A program made the position numbers and the translations under genes. From Sphingopyxis italica (lineage in GTDB: Bacteria; Pseudomonadota; Alphaproteobacteria; Sphingomonadales; Sphingomonadaceae), in NCBI RefSeq assembly GCF_011926545.1, contig NZ_JAATIT010000001.1:653969-717968 (forward strand): a stretch of 64,000 nucleotides of DNA. The letters run 5' to 3'. Under the pieces are notes generated by a model. The model did not search any database and was not told the DNA's origin. It worked only from the letters and a program-made list of their open reading frames with translations. Positions 1-8,920 of the stretch are shown in pieces (within the stretch, counting starts at the first letter, position 1; each line of letters starts with the position of its first letter).

Positions 1-222
1 CCGCTGAAGACCATGCTCGATGCGGGCCTCAAGGCCACGGTGAACAGCGACGATCCCAGCTATTTCGGTGGCTATGTGAACGCCAATTACCAGGCGGTCG
101 CCGACGCGCTCGACCTGTCGAAGGCCGAACTCGTCACGCTCGCGCGCAACAGCTTTACCGGCTCGTTCCTCGATGACGCCGCCAAGGCGCGCCACCTCGC
201 CGCGATCGACGCCCATAGCTGA
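1..222 (+). CDS. add: Adenosine deaminase, C-terminal fragment
   Basis: Open at the left window edge; frame 1 runs to TGA at 220-222. The 73 visible residues carry the late SDDP motif (VNSDDPSYFGGY), whose aspartates help hold the metal and the substrate in the adenosine/adenine deaminase family, followed by the helical tail with ARNSF. The family hydrolyses adenosine (or adenine) to inosine (or hypoxanthine) in purine salvage. The N-terminal metal-binding HxH motif lies outside the window, so adenosine versus adenine specificity cannot be decided here. It converges on the mreB-like gene, with an inverted repeat between them. Confidence 0.85.
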   Translation, partial: PLKTMLDAGLKATVNSDDPSYFGGYVNANYQAVADALDLSKAELVTLARNSFTGSFLDDAAKARHLAAIDAHS

Positions 223-240
223 ACATGCCATTCCAGTTTT

Positions 241-312
241 CGTCATTCCCGCGAAAGCGGGAACCCAGTTGTGACGGTTGCTCGCTGGGTTCCCGCTTTC
301 GCGGGAATGACG
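241..312. repeat. REP-like inverted repeat between convergent genes
   Basis: Two perfect 28-bp arms (241-268 and 285-312) are separated by 16 bp. Each arm contains the smaller palindrome CCCGCGAAAGCGGG, the same core seen at 17641-17654. The repeat lies between the converging ends of the adenosine deaminase and MreB-like genes, so its RNA would fold strongly on either strand and could act as a bidirectional terminator or 3'-end stabiliser. No T-run follows. It resembles the dispersed intergenic palindromes common in sphingomonads. Confidence 0.85.
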
Positions 313-341
313 AAATAGGGAGTTGGCGACAGGTCGCCAGG

Positions 342-1418
<1,077 letters not shown>

Positions 1419-1552
1419 TCAGGCGTGCTGGCCCTTCGGCGCCCTCCACGTCTGTCCCACGATCGACTGCGTCGAAGCCGGCGGCGCGTCAACGAAAGCC
1501 GCCCCCAATACTGGCAGAACGGTTGTTTCTCAGGCTCGACCGATCAATCGGT

Positions 1553-2086
1553 TCAAAATTCGGGACCAGCCGAACCCGGAACAAGGAACTTCAGCCCCTG
1601 TAGCCGGACAATGCTGTCGTCCACACAGACCGGCGCCGCGATCAACCGCATCCATCGCCGGGGCGCCTGCGCCGGCTTGATTTCGACGTCGAGCGTGAAA
1701 CCACGCCTGTGCTTGATCGCATAGGCTCGCAATTTCTCCATCGCCGCGCGCGATCCTTCGCAATAGAAGGCCACGCTCTCATCACGTGTCACCGCCGCTC
1801 CGCGCGGGATACCGAAAATATCATAAACCGCGTCCGACCAGCTCAGCCGGTTGTTGTCGGTCAGGTCGCATTCCCATTGGCCGATCGGGACGCGCCCCGG
1901 CGCCAGCCGCGCCGCGACATCGACGACGTCGGGGATCGGGTCGAGCGTTTCGCACCGATGCAGCTGCCCCAGCTCGAAGAAACGGGCGCGCTCGTACAGC
2001 GGCCAGCTGTGATGGACGGGCAAGGGATGGGTCGGCTTCAACGCGCTGGTCTTTCGTTGGCTCGGCCAAGGATAGGCGGTCAGCAC
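1553..2086 (-). CDS. PAS-domain protein
   Basis: A 177-residue protein with a probable GTG start at 2086 and no convincing Shine-Dalgarno sequence, so the start is uncertain. Residues about 60-160 look like a PAS_3-type sensor fold: GQWECDLTDNNRLSWSDAVYDIFGIPRG, then an arginine-rich beta strand (RRWMRLIAAPV) and a final strand (VRLQGLKFLV). No kinase, GGDEF or DNA-binding domain is fused, so it would be a stand-alone sensor or a partner for a separate effector. It lies on the same strand as the MreB-like gene, 170 bp upstream of it. Confidence 0.7.
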   Translation of the reverse strand: MLTAYPWPSQRKTSALKPTHPLPVHHSWPLYERARFFELGQLHRCETLDPIPDVVDVAARLAPGRVPIGQWECDLTDNNRLSWSDAVYDIFGIPRGAAVTRDESVAFYCEGSRAAMEKLRAYAIKHRRGFTLDVEIKPAQAPRRWMRLIAAPVCVDDSIVRLQGLKFLVPGSAGPEF

Positions 2087-2123
2087 TTAGCAACTTGTGA
2101 GGCCGTTTAACAGCCCTTCGGCG

Positions 2124-2501
2124 CTATCGCCCGCGCGCCAGCGCGATCCCCGCCAGATTCTGCGTCCGCTTGATATGGCGCACGGCGGGCGCCGGCCCGC
2201 CCTCGGCGAGCGCGCGAAAATGGGCGAGATGCTCCGCCGCCCCGCCGCGGGCGCGCACCGCGCCGTTCGCCTGCGCCACCACCGCCGCCGCGTCGCCGAG
2301 CAGGATGAAATTCGCCAGCTCCAGATCGCGCGCCAGCCGCAGCGCCGCGATCAGCGCGAGCCACTCGGCGTCCTGGCTGCTGCCGATTCCCGCATCGCGC
2401 ACGACGACGGCCGCCCCGCCGGTGACGACGGCGGTTTCCATCTTTCCCGGGTTGGGCCGGCACCCGCCGTCGAAATAGATTTTGATGCGGCGCGTCGTCA
2501 C
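2124..2501 (-). CDS. RNase H-like protein
   Basis: 125 residues. GTG start at 2501 with AGGA seven bases upstream, 17 bp after the end of the TonB receptor gene, so probably cotranscribed with it. The RNase HI carboxylates are visible: Asp in IYFDGGCRPNPG, Glu in DAEWLALIAAL and Asp in ILLGDA. The fourth acidic position is less clear near the C terminus (IKRTQNLAGIALAR). Such short proteins are annotated as reverse-transcriptase-like or RNase HI family and may cleave RNA in RNA:DNA hybrids. Activity is inferred from the motifs only. Confidence 0.75.
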   Translation of the reverse strand: MTTRRIKIYFDGGCRPNPGKMETAVVTGGAAVVVRDAGIGSSQDAEWLALIAALRLARDLELANFILLGDAAAVVAQANGAVRARGGAAEHLAHFRALAEGGPAPAVRHIKRTQNLAGIALARGR

Positions 2502-2518
2502 CGGACCGTCCTATCTCT

Positions 2519-4615
2519 TTAGAATGTCCCGCGCACCGAAAAGGCGAAGATCGGCCCGATCAGCCGGTCGCGCTGTTCGATGAAGGAAACCGGGCTGTCG
2601 CCGCGCACGCCGGTATAGACGATACGGTCGCGCTTCGACCGCGCGTTGACGATGTTCGAAATCTGGGCGCGGACGGTGAGGCCGAACACATCCTTGTTCT
2701 CGACGAACAGCGACGCCCAAACCGGCCCTTCCCAGACCTTGTCGGTCTGGTTGCGGCGATAATTGGGCTGATAATGCGAATATTCGAGGTCGCCGCCCCA
2801 CGCCCAGTCGCTCGCGGGAATGTCGTGGCGCAGGCCCAGTTCGACGACGGTGTCGGTGAAACCGCTCCACTGCCGCTTTTCACCGGTAAAGGGATCGCGC
2901 AGCGAGCTTTTCTGCAGCAGCACGCGTGTATTGAGCCGCACCCCCTTCAGCCCCGCGGGATCGAGGTTGATGGTCGAGGTCCAGTCGATCGCGCCGGCCT
3001 TGGCCTTCGCGATATTGCCGACCGCTTCGCCGGTTTCGCCGATCGGGATCACGTCGACACGGTCCTCGACATCGCGGTAGATGAAGATCAGCTTCGTCGA
3101 CCCCCAAGGGCCGAGCTTCTTGTTTATCTCGCCCTCAAAGGTCCAGTCCTGCTGCGGACGCAGGTCGTTATTACTCGCATTCTGATTGCCGTCGTTGAGG
3201 AAGGCGCGCGCGAGAAAGTCGTAGAAGGAGAGCTGCAGAACCCGCCGCCGCAGCTTCACCGACACGTCGAAATCGGCCGACGGCGCCCAGGCGAGCGAAA
3301 TCGACCCTTTGGGCCGGAAGAAGCTGCGCGTGAGGCCGTTCATCCCCGTCTGGGTGATCGTCGAATGTTCGGCGCCCGCGATGATCTGGAAATTGAGCTT
3401 GCCGGTCAGCTTGCGGCCGAAGCTCAGCAATCCTTCATAGCGGTCCTCGCTCACTCCGCCGGTGCCGCCCTCGAACGGAATATCGACGAAATCGCCGGAG
3501 GGATCGAGCACCGCGAGCGATGCCACATTGTCGAGCGTGTTGAACGCCGCCTCGCCCGACAGCTGCCAGTCGCCGCCGAACATCTTCCACTGATATTCGC
3601 CGCGCCCGATCGTCTCGCCGAGGTCGCCCGTCTGCGCAAAGCGATCGCCGATGGCGACGCCGCCGTCGGGGGTGGACACGATTTCCTGCGAATAGGGTTC
3701 GTGGCTGAAACGCCGAAGCCCGATCAGCTTCAGTTTCCCCGGCCCGAACCCGAACTGATAATCGCCGCCGATCTCGTAATTCCAGCTGTCGGCATTTTCG
3801 CGCACGGTCCGGAGACTGTCGGGCAGCCCCGGCGCGGTGCGCAGGCCATCCTCATAATAGCGATCATATTTGCGCTGATAATGGCCACCGAGATTGGCGA
3901 CCGTGTCGCCCGCCGGATCCCATGTGATGCGCCCCGACAGCTTTGGCGTGTCATAATGGGTGTGCCAGATATCCTTGCGCCGCTCGATGATATTGCCCGC
4001 ACCGTCATAGATCAAAGTCGGGCCCCCGGCGCCGCTGCGCGCCGAATCGTCGTTATTGAGCGAGGCCTCATATTCGATCTCGCCCGACCGCCCGCGCACC
4101 GACACGTCGGCGCGGGTGAACAGCGGGTCGGTGTAATGCGCGCGGAACTGCGGCTTCCACGAAAACTGCCCCGAAATGCCGTCGGCGCGATAGACGATAT
4201 TGGCGACCTGCCCCGACAATCCCGGGATGTCGAGCGTCGCGCCGTCGACGATCTCGATCCGCTCGACATTGCCGCCGGGGATGCGCGACAGCTGCGTGTA
4301 CATATCGTCGGCCTTGTTCGACGGCCGCTCGCCGTTGAACAGCACATTGCCCGTGGCCTGCCCCAGCCCGCGCAGTTCTTCGCTGTCGCGAATCTGGAAC
4401 CCCGGCACCTGGATCAGCATGTCATAGGCGTTGACCGGCGCGTAGCGCGCGAAATCGCCGGGGGTATAGAGCTGCCGTGCCGCGGTCGTCGCGGTGGGCG
4501 CGATCTCGGTCGCGGCGGGCGGCGGCGTATCGCCGCTCGGCGCCGCCGTTTCCTGCGCCAGCGCCGGAAAGGAAAGCGCGGCGGTGATCGCCGCGAGACT
4601 GGTCCATCGATTCAC
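2519..4615 (-). CDS. TonB-dependent outer-membrane receptor
   Basis: 698 residues. The GTG start at 4615 overlaps the upstream stop by four bases (GTGA), indicating translational coupling. The N terminus is a clear signal peptide (MNRWTSLAAITAALSFPALA) followed by a Pro/Thr-rich linker. A plug-like region follows (about 50-160: YDMLIQVPGFQIRD, NVLFNGERPS, RIEIVDGA), then a long beta-barrel rich in aromatic residues ending in AFSVRGTF. The C-terminal Phe is typical of outer-membrane barrels. TonB receptors import siderophores, vitamins or glycans; nothing here fixes the ligand. The gene is downstream of the BlaI/BlaR1 and repeat-protein genes, which suggests a ligand-sensing/uptake unit. Confidence 0.88.
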   Translation of the reverse strand: MNRWTSLAAITAALSFPALAQETAAPSGDTPPPAATEIAPTATTAARQLYTPGDFARYAPVNAYDMLIQVPGFQIRDSEELRGLGQATGNVLFNGERPSNKADDMYTQLSRIPGGNVERIEIVDGATLDIPGLSGQVANIVYRADGISGQFSWKPQFRAHYTDPLFTRADVSVRGRSGEIEYEASLNNDDSARSGAGGPTLIYDGAGNIIERRKDIWHTHYDTPKLSGRITWDPAGDTVANLGGHYQRKYDRYYEDGLRTAPGLPDSLRTVRENADSWNYEIGGDYQFGFGPGKLKLIGLRRFSHEPYSQEIVSTPDGGVAIGDRFAQTGDLGETIGRGEYQWKMFGGDWQLSGEAAFNTLDNVASLAVLDPSGDFVDIPFEGGTGGVSEDRYEGLLSFGRKLTGKLNFQIIAGAEHSTITQTGMNGLTRSFFRPKGSISLAWAPSADFDVSVKLRRRVLQLSFYDFLARAFLNDGNQNASNNDLRPQQDWTFEGEINKKLGPWGSTKLIFIYRDVEDRVDVIPIGETGEAVGNIAKAKAGAIDWTSTINLDPAGLKGVRLNTRVLLQKSSLRDPFTGEKRQWSGFTDTVVELGLRHDIPASDWAWGGDLEYSHYQPNYRRNQTDKVWEGPVWASLFVENKDVFGLTVRAQISNIVNARSKRDRIVYTGVRGDSPVSFIEQRDRLIGPIFAFSVRGTF

Positions 4616-5628
4616 TTGGTTTTTCCCCCCGCCGCGCGGTTCATCGCCCGCGCATATTCGCCTGTTACGCCCATCGCCTTCATGCCGACGACCTCGTCGG
4701 CGCTCAATTTCCGGTACCCCGCCGCGGCGAGCCCGCGCACATAGGCGCCATCGACGCCGAGCGCCTTGCACGCGATCGCATCGTCGACGTCGGTGAGCAC
4801 CAGCGCCTCGGACTTCAGATCGCGCACATATTCGGGCCGCACATCGAGCGCGGCGGCGGCGATCAGGTCGTTGGCGTCCCTTGGCCGCACGCCTTCGCGC
4901 GCCAGTCCGTCGGCGAGTTCGATCGACGCGTCGACGAGCAGCATCGCGAGCAGCGACGAACGCTGATCGGGTGCGAGGCCGCGCTCGCTCAATTCGCGCT
5001 CGAACCCCGGATCGGAGGTGAAGCGGCACACACCCTTCCCATCGAAGGCGCCGGTCAGCGTCCCGCTGCACGCCAGCGTCCCCGCATCATGCGTCACGGT
5101 AAAGCTCACCGCGCCCGGCGCCCGGCGCCCCAGCGCCGCCTCGGCCCCAGCGAAATAAGGGCGCGACCCGTCGAAGCTCTGGTCGCTGCTCGACTTGCGG
5201 TGCTGGATGCGGATGCGCGGGGCGCTCTTCTTGCCGCCCGCCGGCTCGGCGATCCAGCGCACGTCGGTCAGCACCAGCGGATCGGCGGCGGCGGTCGGCG
5301 CCGAACAGGCGAGGATCGACAGCAGCGCGGCGCTGCCAGCTAGACCCTGTTTCAGCAAGATTGAAACGCGAGACGGAGCCGATTTTGCCGCGAGGCGAGG
5401 CGCGAGGAGGGAGCGATGGTTTTCCATCGTGACCGATGAGCAACGACGTCCTCGCGGCAAAATCGGCCCGCCGCCACAGGCGGTCGTCCAGCGAGCCGCG
5501 CCGGGCGCGTCGCGTTGCTGGCACGGGCCGCCGGCCCGCGCTGCACAACACTCCTCCCCAGCACAGCTCGCTGGACGATCTCGCCGCTTCAATCTTGCTG
5601 AAACAGGGTCTAGATACAGGGCTTTCAT
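4612..5628 (-). CDS. Exported helical-repeat protein carrying an in-frame MITE insertion
   Basis: As it stands, 338 codons from ATG 5628 (AGGAG nine bases upstream). After five codons the frame enters the element at 5343-5610, passes through it without a stop, and emerges at LAGSAALLSILACSAPTAAA. Removing the element plus one TA gives a 248-residue protein starting MKALYLAGSAALLSILAC, a normal signal peptide (possible lipobox, though the residue before LAC is atypical). The mature part ends in three repeats of about 27 residues (DANDLIAAAALDVRPEYVRDL; DDAIACKALGVDGAYVRGL; ADEVVGMKAMGVTGEYARAM), like those in the neighbouring M56 protein. An internal ATG near 5428, inside the element, could also start translation. 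Function unknown; export may now be impaired. Confidence 0.75.
   Translation of the reverse strand: MKALYLDPVSARLKRRDRPASCAGEECCAARAGGPCQQRDAPGAARWTTACGGGPILPRGRRCSSVTMENHRSLLAPRLAAKSAPSRVSILLKQGLAGSAALLSILACSAPTAAADPLVLTDVRWIAEPAGGKKSAPRIRIQHRKSSSDQSFDGSRPYFAGAEAALGRRAPGAVSFTVTHDAGTLACSGTLTGAFDGKGVCRFTSDPGFERELSERGLAPDQRSSLLAMLLVDASIELADGLAREGVRPRDANDLIAAAALDVRPEYVRDLKSEALVLTDVDDAIACKALGVDGAYVRGLAAAGYRKLSADEVVGMKAMGVTGEYARAMNRAAGGKTK
5343..5610. mobile_element. MITE-like element, copy 1
   Basis: 268 bp flanked by TA (5341-5342 and 5611-5612), with 23-bp perfect terminal inverted repeats (5343-5365 / 5588-5610; outer end GACCCTGTTTCAGC). Inside, hairpin A pairs 5379-5395 with 5450-5466 (17 bp perfect) and hairpin B pairs 5484-5496 with 5566-5578 (13 bp). 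Blocks shared with copy 2 include GAGGAGGGAGC, ATCGTGACCGA, AAAATCGGCCCGCC and GCGTCGCGTTGCT. No transposase is encoded. TA flanks are typical of IS630/Tc1-mariner-like targeting, so it is probably a non-autonomous element moved by a transposase elsewhere in the genome. 268+2 is a multiple of three, which keeps the host reading frame. Confidence 0.85.
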
Positions 5629-5742
5629 TTGGTGCACTCCTCCCTCCGTGCGCCAGGCGAGCGTCATCGCTCGCCGCCGCAGCGGCGTTTTTCAAACAAG
5701 GCTTCGATCAATCGTCGGTGCGCTCGGATGAACGTCCGGGCG

Positions 5743-7476
5743 TCAGTCGTCGGGGGTGGTCGGCGGCGCCGGGGGTTCAGGGGTCGCGGGGAATTCGATC
5801 CGCGCGGTGCGGCCGTCGGCACGGCGCGCCTCGATCACTCCGCGTTCCATGTCGACGACGGCGACATCGCCGCCACGCACGGTCCCCGTGACCGGCCGCG
5901 GTGGCGCGGCCCGGCGAGGCTTCGCCGCAGGCCGGAACGCGCCGATCGCGCGCAGTTCGATCGCGTCGTCGGCGTCGCGCATCTTCACGCCCGACCGCTG
6001 CATCTCGGTGACGAAATCGCAATCGACCCCCATCGCCTTCAACGCGATCAGGTCGTCGACCCCCACGGAGGGGAAATGCGAGCGCATGTCGCGGGCAAAG
6101 GCCGCATCGACGCCGACGTGGCGCGCACCGACCAGATCGCCGAAATCGGCGCCGGGAATGATGCCGCGCATCTGCCGGATATAGGCGGGGTCGATCCCGC
6201 TCGCCTTGGCCGAGATGATGTCGTCGGCGTCCATCGACCCGCCATTCTCGCGCAGCTTCTCGACATATTCGGGGGTCACGCCGACCGCGCGCATGCCCAC
6301 GAGTTGTTCGGCGGTGAGCGGTTTTGCCGTCGCCGTTTCGACCGCCCTATCGGCGCCTTTCGCGGCTGCCGCCGAGGTCGATGATGTCGTGATCGTTTCC
6401 GCAGCTGCCGAGGCGACGACGGGGTGGACGCCCGCCTTCGCCTCGGGACGCACCGTCGCCGAAAAGGCGGCGAGCGGCGCGGTGACACCCGCCAGCAACA
6501 CCAGGCTCATCAGCATCCAGCTCGCGCTCGCCGGGCCGCGCCGCAGGCTGCCGTCGAGCACGCGGGTGATCCGGCGCTTCAGGCTGTCCTTGCCCGGCGC
6601 GACGCCATGCGCGGCGAGCAGCGCCCCCCGATTGTCGTGGCGCGCCGCGCCGACCAGCAGCGTCGCATAGTCGGGGCCGTCGATGTCGGCCATCAGCACC
6701 GCGTCGTCGGCGGCTTCCTCGCGCAATTGGTGGCTTTCGCGCGCCAGCACCCACACCAAAGGGTTGAACCAGAAGACCGCGCAGGCGACGCGCGCGCCGA
6801 GCAGCTTCGCCCAGTCGAGCCGCGCGACATGTGCCAGTTCGTGCGCGATGATCGCCTCGGCCTCACCCGAAGCGGCGACGGCTTTCGGGCTCAGGACGAT
6901 CGTCGGGCGCAGCACGCCCCAGCTGATCGGCGAGCGCAGTTCCTTGCTGACCAAGAGCGCGGTGCCATGCTTGAACCCCATGCGCCGCTGCGCTTCGGCC
7001 AGCGCCGAGAGCCACGACCCTTCGACCAGGATTTCGGCGCGCCCGCGCATCGCGAACAGCCGCACCACCGCCAGCGCCATCACTCCGCACAGCAGGACGA
7101 GCGGGACAAGATAGAGAAAGGGGGCAAGGCCGCTCCAGTCGACGATGATCGGCGTCGATCCGGCCCCATCCCCGGTGAAGGGAAGGTCCACCACGGCAGG
7201 GACTGAAGCCGTGGCGGCGGCCGGATCGATCGCCGATCCCCCGGTTGCCTGTATTTCGAGAGCGGACGCCGCGAACCAGCTCGCGGGGAACGGCGCCCAT
7301 TGCGGCAGCAACAGGATCGCGGCGGGCAGCGCGAGCAGCGCCGCGAGCCCCGCATGTGCGATCATCGACCGCTCGCCCGCCGAACGCGTCCGCGCGAGGC
7401 GGAGCAGCCCCAGCGTCAACGCCGCGACGACGAGCGATTTCCAGGCGAGGCCCAGCAACATGGCGGTGGTCAGCAT
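5743..7476 (-). CDS. BlaR1-like M56 family membrane metallopeptidase with C-terminal repeats
   Basis: 577 residues from ATG 7476, which overlaps the blaI-like stop by one base (TGATG); a GTG at 7479 is also possible. Three membrane segments lie in residues 1-140. The M56 zinc site is HELAH at 212-216, with the downstream Glu in the HQLREEAADDAVL helix, and another membrane segment follows (SWMLMSLVLLAGVTAPLAAF). Instead of a penicillin-binding sensor, the C-terminal third holds four to five repeats of about 27 residues (DDLIALKAMGVDCDFVTEM type) and a Pro-rich tail. In BlaR1/MecR1 systems the protease triggers loss of the BlaI repressor on ligand sensing. The ligand here is unknown and nothing points to beta-lactams. 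Confidence 0.85.
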   Translation of the reverse strand: MLTTAMLLGLAWKSLVVAALTLGLLRLARTRSAGERSMIAHAGLAALLALPAAILLLPQWAPFPASWFAASALEIQATGGSAIDPAAATASVPAVVDLPFTGDGAGSTPIIVDWSGLAPFLYLVPLVLLCGVMALAVVRLFAMRGRAEILVEGSWLSALAEAQRRMGFKHGTALLVSKELRSPISWGVLRPTIVLSPKAVAASGEAEAIIAHELAHVARLDWAKLLGARVACAVFWFNPLVWVLARESHQLREEAADDAVLMADIDGPDYATLLVGAARHDNRGALLAAHGVAPGKDSLKRRITRVLDGSLRRGPASASWMLMSLVLLAGVTAPLAAFSATVRPEAKAGVHPVVASAAAETITTSSTSAAAAKGADRAVETATAKPLTAEQLVGMRAVGVTPEYVEKLRENGGSMDADDIISAKASGIDPAYIRQMRGIIPGADFGDLVGARHVGVDAAFARDMRSHFPSVGVDDLIALKAMGVDCDFVTEMQRSGVKMRDADDAIELRAIGAFRPAAKPRRAAPPRPVTGTVRGGDVAVVDMERGVIEARRADGRTARIEFPATPEPPAPPTTPDD

Positions 7477-7850
7477 CACCCTCTCCCTTCGCGTGCCTGG
7501 GCGATCATCTTTTCAAGCTCGTCGAGTTCGTCGCCCGTCATTTCGTCCTGCATGCCGAGCAGCGCGGCAGCGGCGCTCGTTGCCGATCCGTTGAAGAAGA
7601 CCCGCACGACCTGGCTCAGCGCCGACTTGCGCGCGGTCTTGTCCGACACGCTCGGCGCATAGACGAAGCCGCGTTCGGACGCTTCGCGCACGACGAAGCC
7701 CTTGGTCTCGAGCCGCTTCAGCATCGCGCGGATCGCCGATCCCGACAGCGGATCAACCAGCGCCTCGCCGATCTCGGTGACCGTGGACGCGCCGCGCTCG
7801 TAAAGGATGTCGACGATTTCGCGTTCGCGTGGGGGCAGGCTGGACAGCAT
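7476..7850 (-). CDS. BlaI/MecI family transcriptional repressor
   Basis: 124 residues from ATG 7850, chosen because GAGGTG lies seven bases upstream; a GTG at 7859 leaves no room for that site. A winged helix occupies residues 1-75 (LPPREREIVDILYERGASTVTEIGEAL, then SAIRAMLKRLETKGFVVRE and the YAP wing), with a C-terminal dimerisation and protease-sensitive region (DELDELEKMIAQARE). It is coupled to the downstream M56 protease as in blaI-blaR1 pairs and preceded by two TACA/TGTA dyads. It probably represses its own operon until the membrane protease is activated. Confidence 0.9.
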   Translation of the reverse strand: MLSSLPPREREIVDILYERGASTVTEIGEALVDPLSGSAIRAMLKRLETKGFVVREASERGFVYAPSVSDKTARKSALSQVVRVFFNGSATSAAAALLGMQDEMTGDELDELEKMIAQAREGRG

Positions 7851-7866
7851 TCGAATCACCTCATGC

Positions 7867-7896
7867 GCTACATTTGTAGCGTGCTACATTTGTAGC
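7867..7896. promoter_or_regulatory. Tandem BlaI-type operators
   Basis: Two identical 14-bp dyads, GCTACATTTGTAGC, at 7867-7880 and 7883-7896, spaced 16 bp start to start. Each has the TACA...TGTA arms known for BlaI/MecI operators, and the pair forms a larger palindrome. They lie 17-46 bp upstream of the BlaI-family start codon, where a promoter is expected, so autorepression is likely. Two dyads on neighbouring faces suggest cooperative binding of two dimers. Confidence 0.85.
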
Positions 7897-7973
7897 GCAT
7901 GATTGGCAAGGGGTTTTATTCGAATAATACACGCACGTTCGTCGAACGACGGTTCGGGGCGCCCAAAAAGAAA

Positions 7974-8001
7974 GAGCCCGGCGAATCGCTTCGCCGGGCT
8001 C
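7974..8001 (-). terminator. Rho-independent terminator of the Bax inhibitor-1 gene
   Basis: A perfect 12-bp GC-rich stem (GAGCCCGGCGAA) with a 4-nt loop. Read on the minus strand it is followed by CTTTCTTTTT. It starts 26 bp beyond the stop codon of the minus-strand gene at 8028. Confidence 0.85.
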
Positions 8002-8027
8002 CTGTATGTCGTTCGTGTCCGGTCCGC

Positions 8028-8756
8028 TTATTCGCGGCTGCCCATCAGGTTGAGCAGGAAGGTGAACATGTTGACGAAGTCGAGATAGAGCGTCAGCGCG
8101 CCCATGATCACCGACTTGCCGACAAAGTCGGTCCCGCGGACATAGAAATACATGCTCTTGATCTTCTGCGTGTCATAGGCGGTGAGGCCCGCGAAGAGCA
8201 GCACGCCGATGACGCTGATCGCCAGGCTGAGCGCGCTCGACTGCACGAACATATTGATCACCATCGCGACCAGGATGCCGACGACGCCCATGATCAGGAA
8301 GGTGCCGAAGCCCGACAGATCCTTCTTGGTCGTATAGCCATAGAGGCTGAGGCCGAGAAAGGCCGCCGCGGTCGCGAAGAAGGTCGTGGCGATCGACGAG
8401 GCGGTAAAGGCCAGGAAGATCGTCGACATCGACAGGCCCATCACCGCGGCATAGACCCAGAACAGCGCCTGTGCGGCGCCGGTCGAGAGCTTGTTGATGC
8501 CGAAGCTGAGCACCAGCACGAAGGCCAGCGGCGCGAGCATCACCACCCACATCAGCGGGCTGCCGATCAGCGAAGCGGTAAAGCCGCTGTTGAAGGCCAG
8601 CATCGCGACGATGCCGGTCAGCAGCACGCCCGAGCCCATATAATTGTAAACCGACAACATGTACGACCGCAGGCCGGCATCGACGGCCTGGTCCATTGCG
8701 TTCGCGCCGGCCCCGAAACCGGAAGCCGCCATATTGGGGTCGTTCCAATTCGCCAT
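8028..8756 (-). CDS. Bax inhibitor-1/YccA family membrane protein
   Basis: 242 residues, ATG at 8756. After a soluble N-terminal 30 residues (LRSYMLSVYNYMGSG), seven hydrophobic segments can be counted, ending with LTLYLDFVNMFTFLLNLM, the characteristic BI-1 C terminus. AYDTQKIKSMY carries the aspartate used in the pH/Ca2+ switch of the family. Bacterial YccA-like members associate with FtsH or act as proton-sensitive calcium leak channels; which applies here is unknown. Monocistronic, with its own terminator. Confidence 0.92.
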   Translation of the reverse strand: MANWNDPNMAASGFGAGANAMDQAVDAGLRSYMLSVYNYMGSGVLLTGIVAMLAFNSGFTASLIGSPLMWVVMLAPLAFVLVLSFGINKLSTGAAQALFWVYAAVMGLSMSTIFLAFTASSIATTFFATAAAFLGLSLYGYTTKKDLSGFGTFLIMGVVGILVAMVINMFVQSSALSLAISVIGVLLFAGLTAYDTQKIKSMYFYVRGTDFVGKSVIMGALTLYLDFVNMFTFLLNLMGSRE

Positions 8757-8920
8757 TGTTCATCTCCATAACCGGCCAGCCCATACCGGCCGTATCGATA
8801 ATATCGGGGGTTTCCCCGCGCGTTTCAAGCGAAACCGGACATCGGCAACATAACAGCAACAATTCTCTCGCGCGCTATTTGGGGTCGCGGTCCGAAACAT
8901 CGCCGCTTATGCTGTCAGGC

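Noticed and set aside
2774..4744. A 656-codon open frame opposite the TonB receptor
   Set aside because: Shadow of the receptor gene with no recognisable domain; the receptor has a signal peptide and barrel ending in Phe.
5743..7859. Beta-lactam resistance module
   Set aside because: BlaI and M56 homologues are present, but there is no beta-lactamase gene and the M56 protein lacks a penicillin-binding sensor domain.
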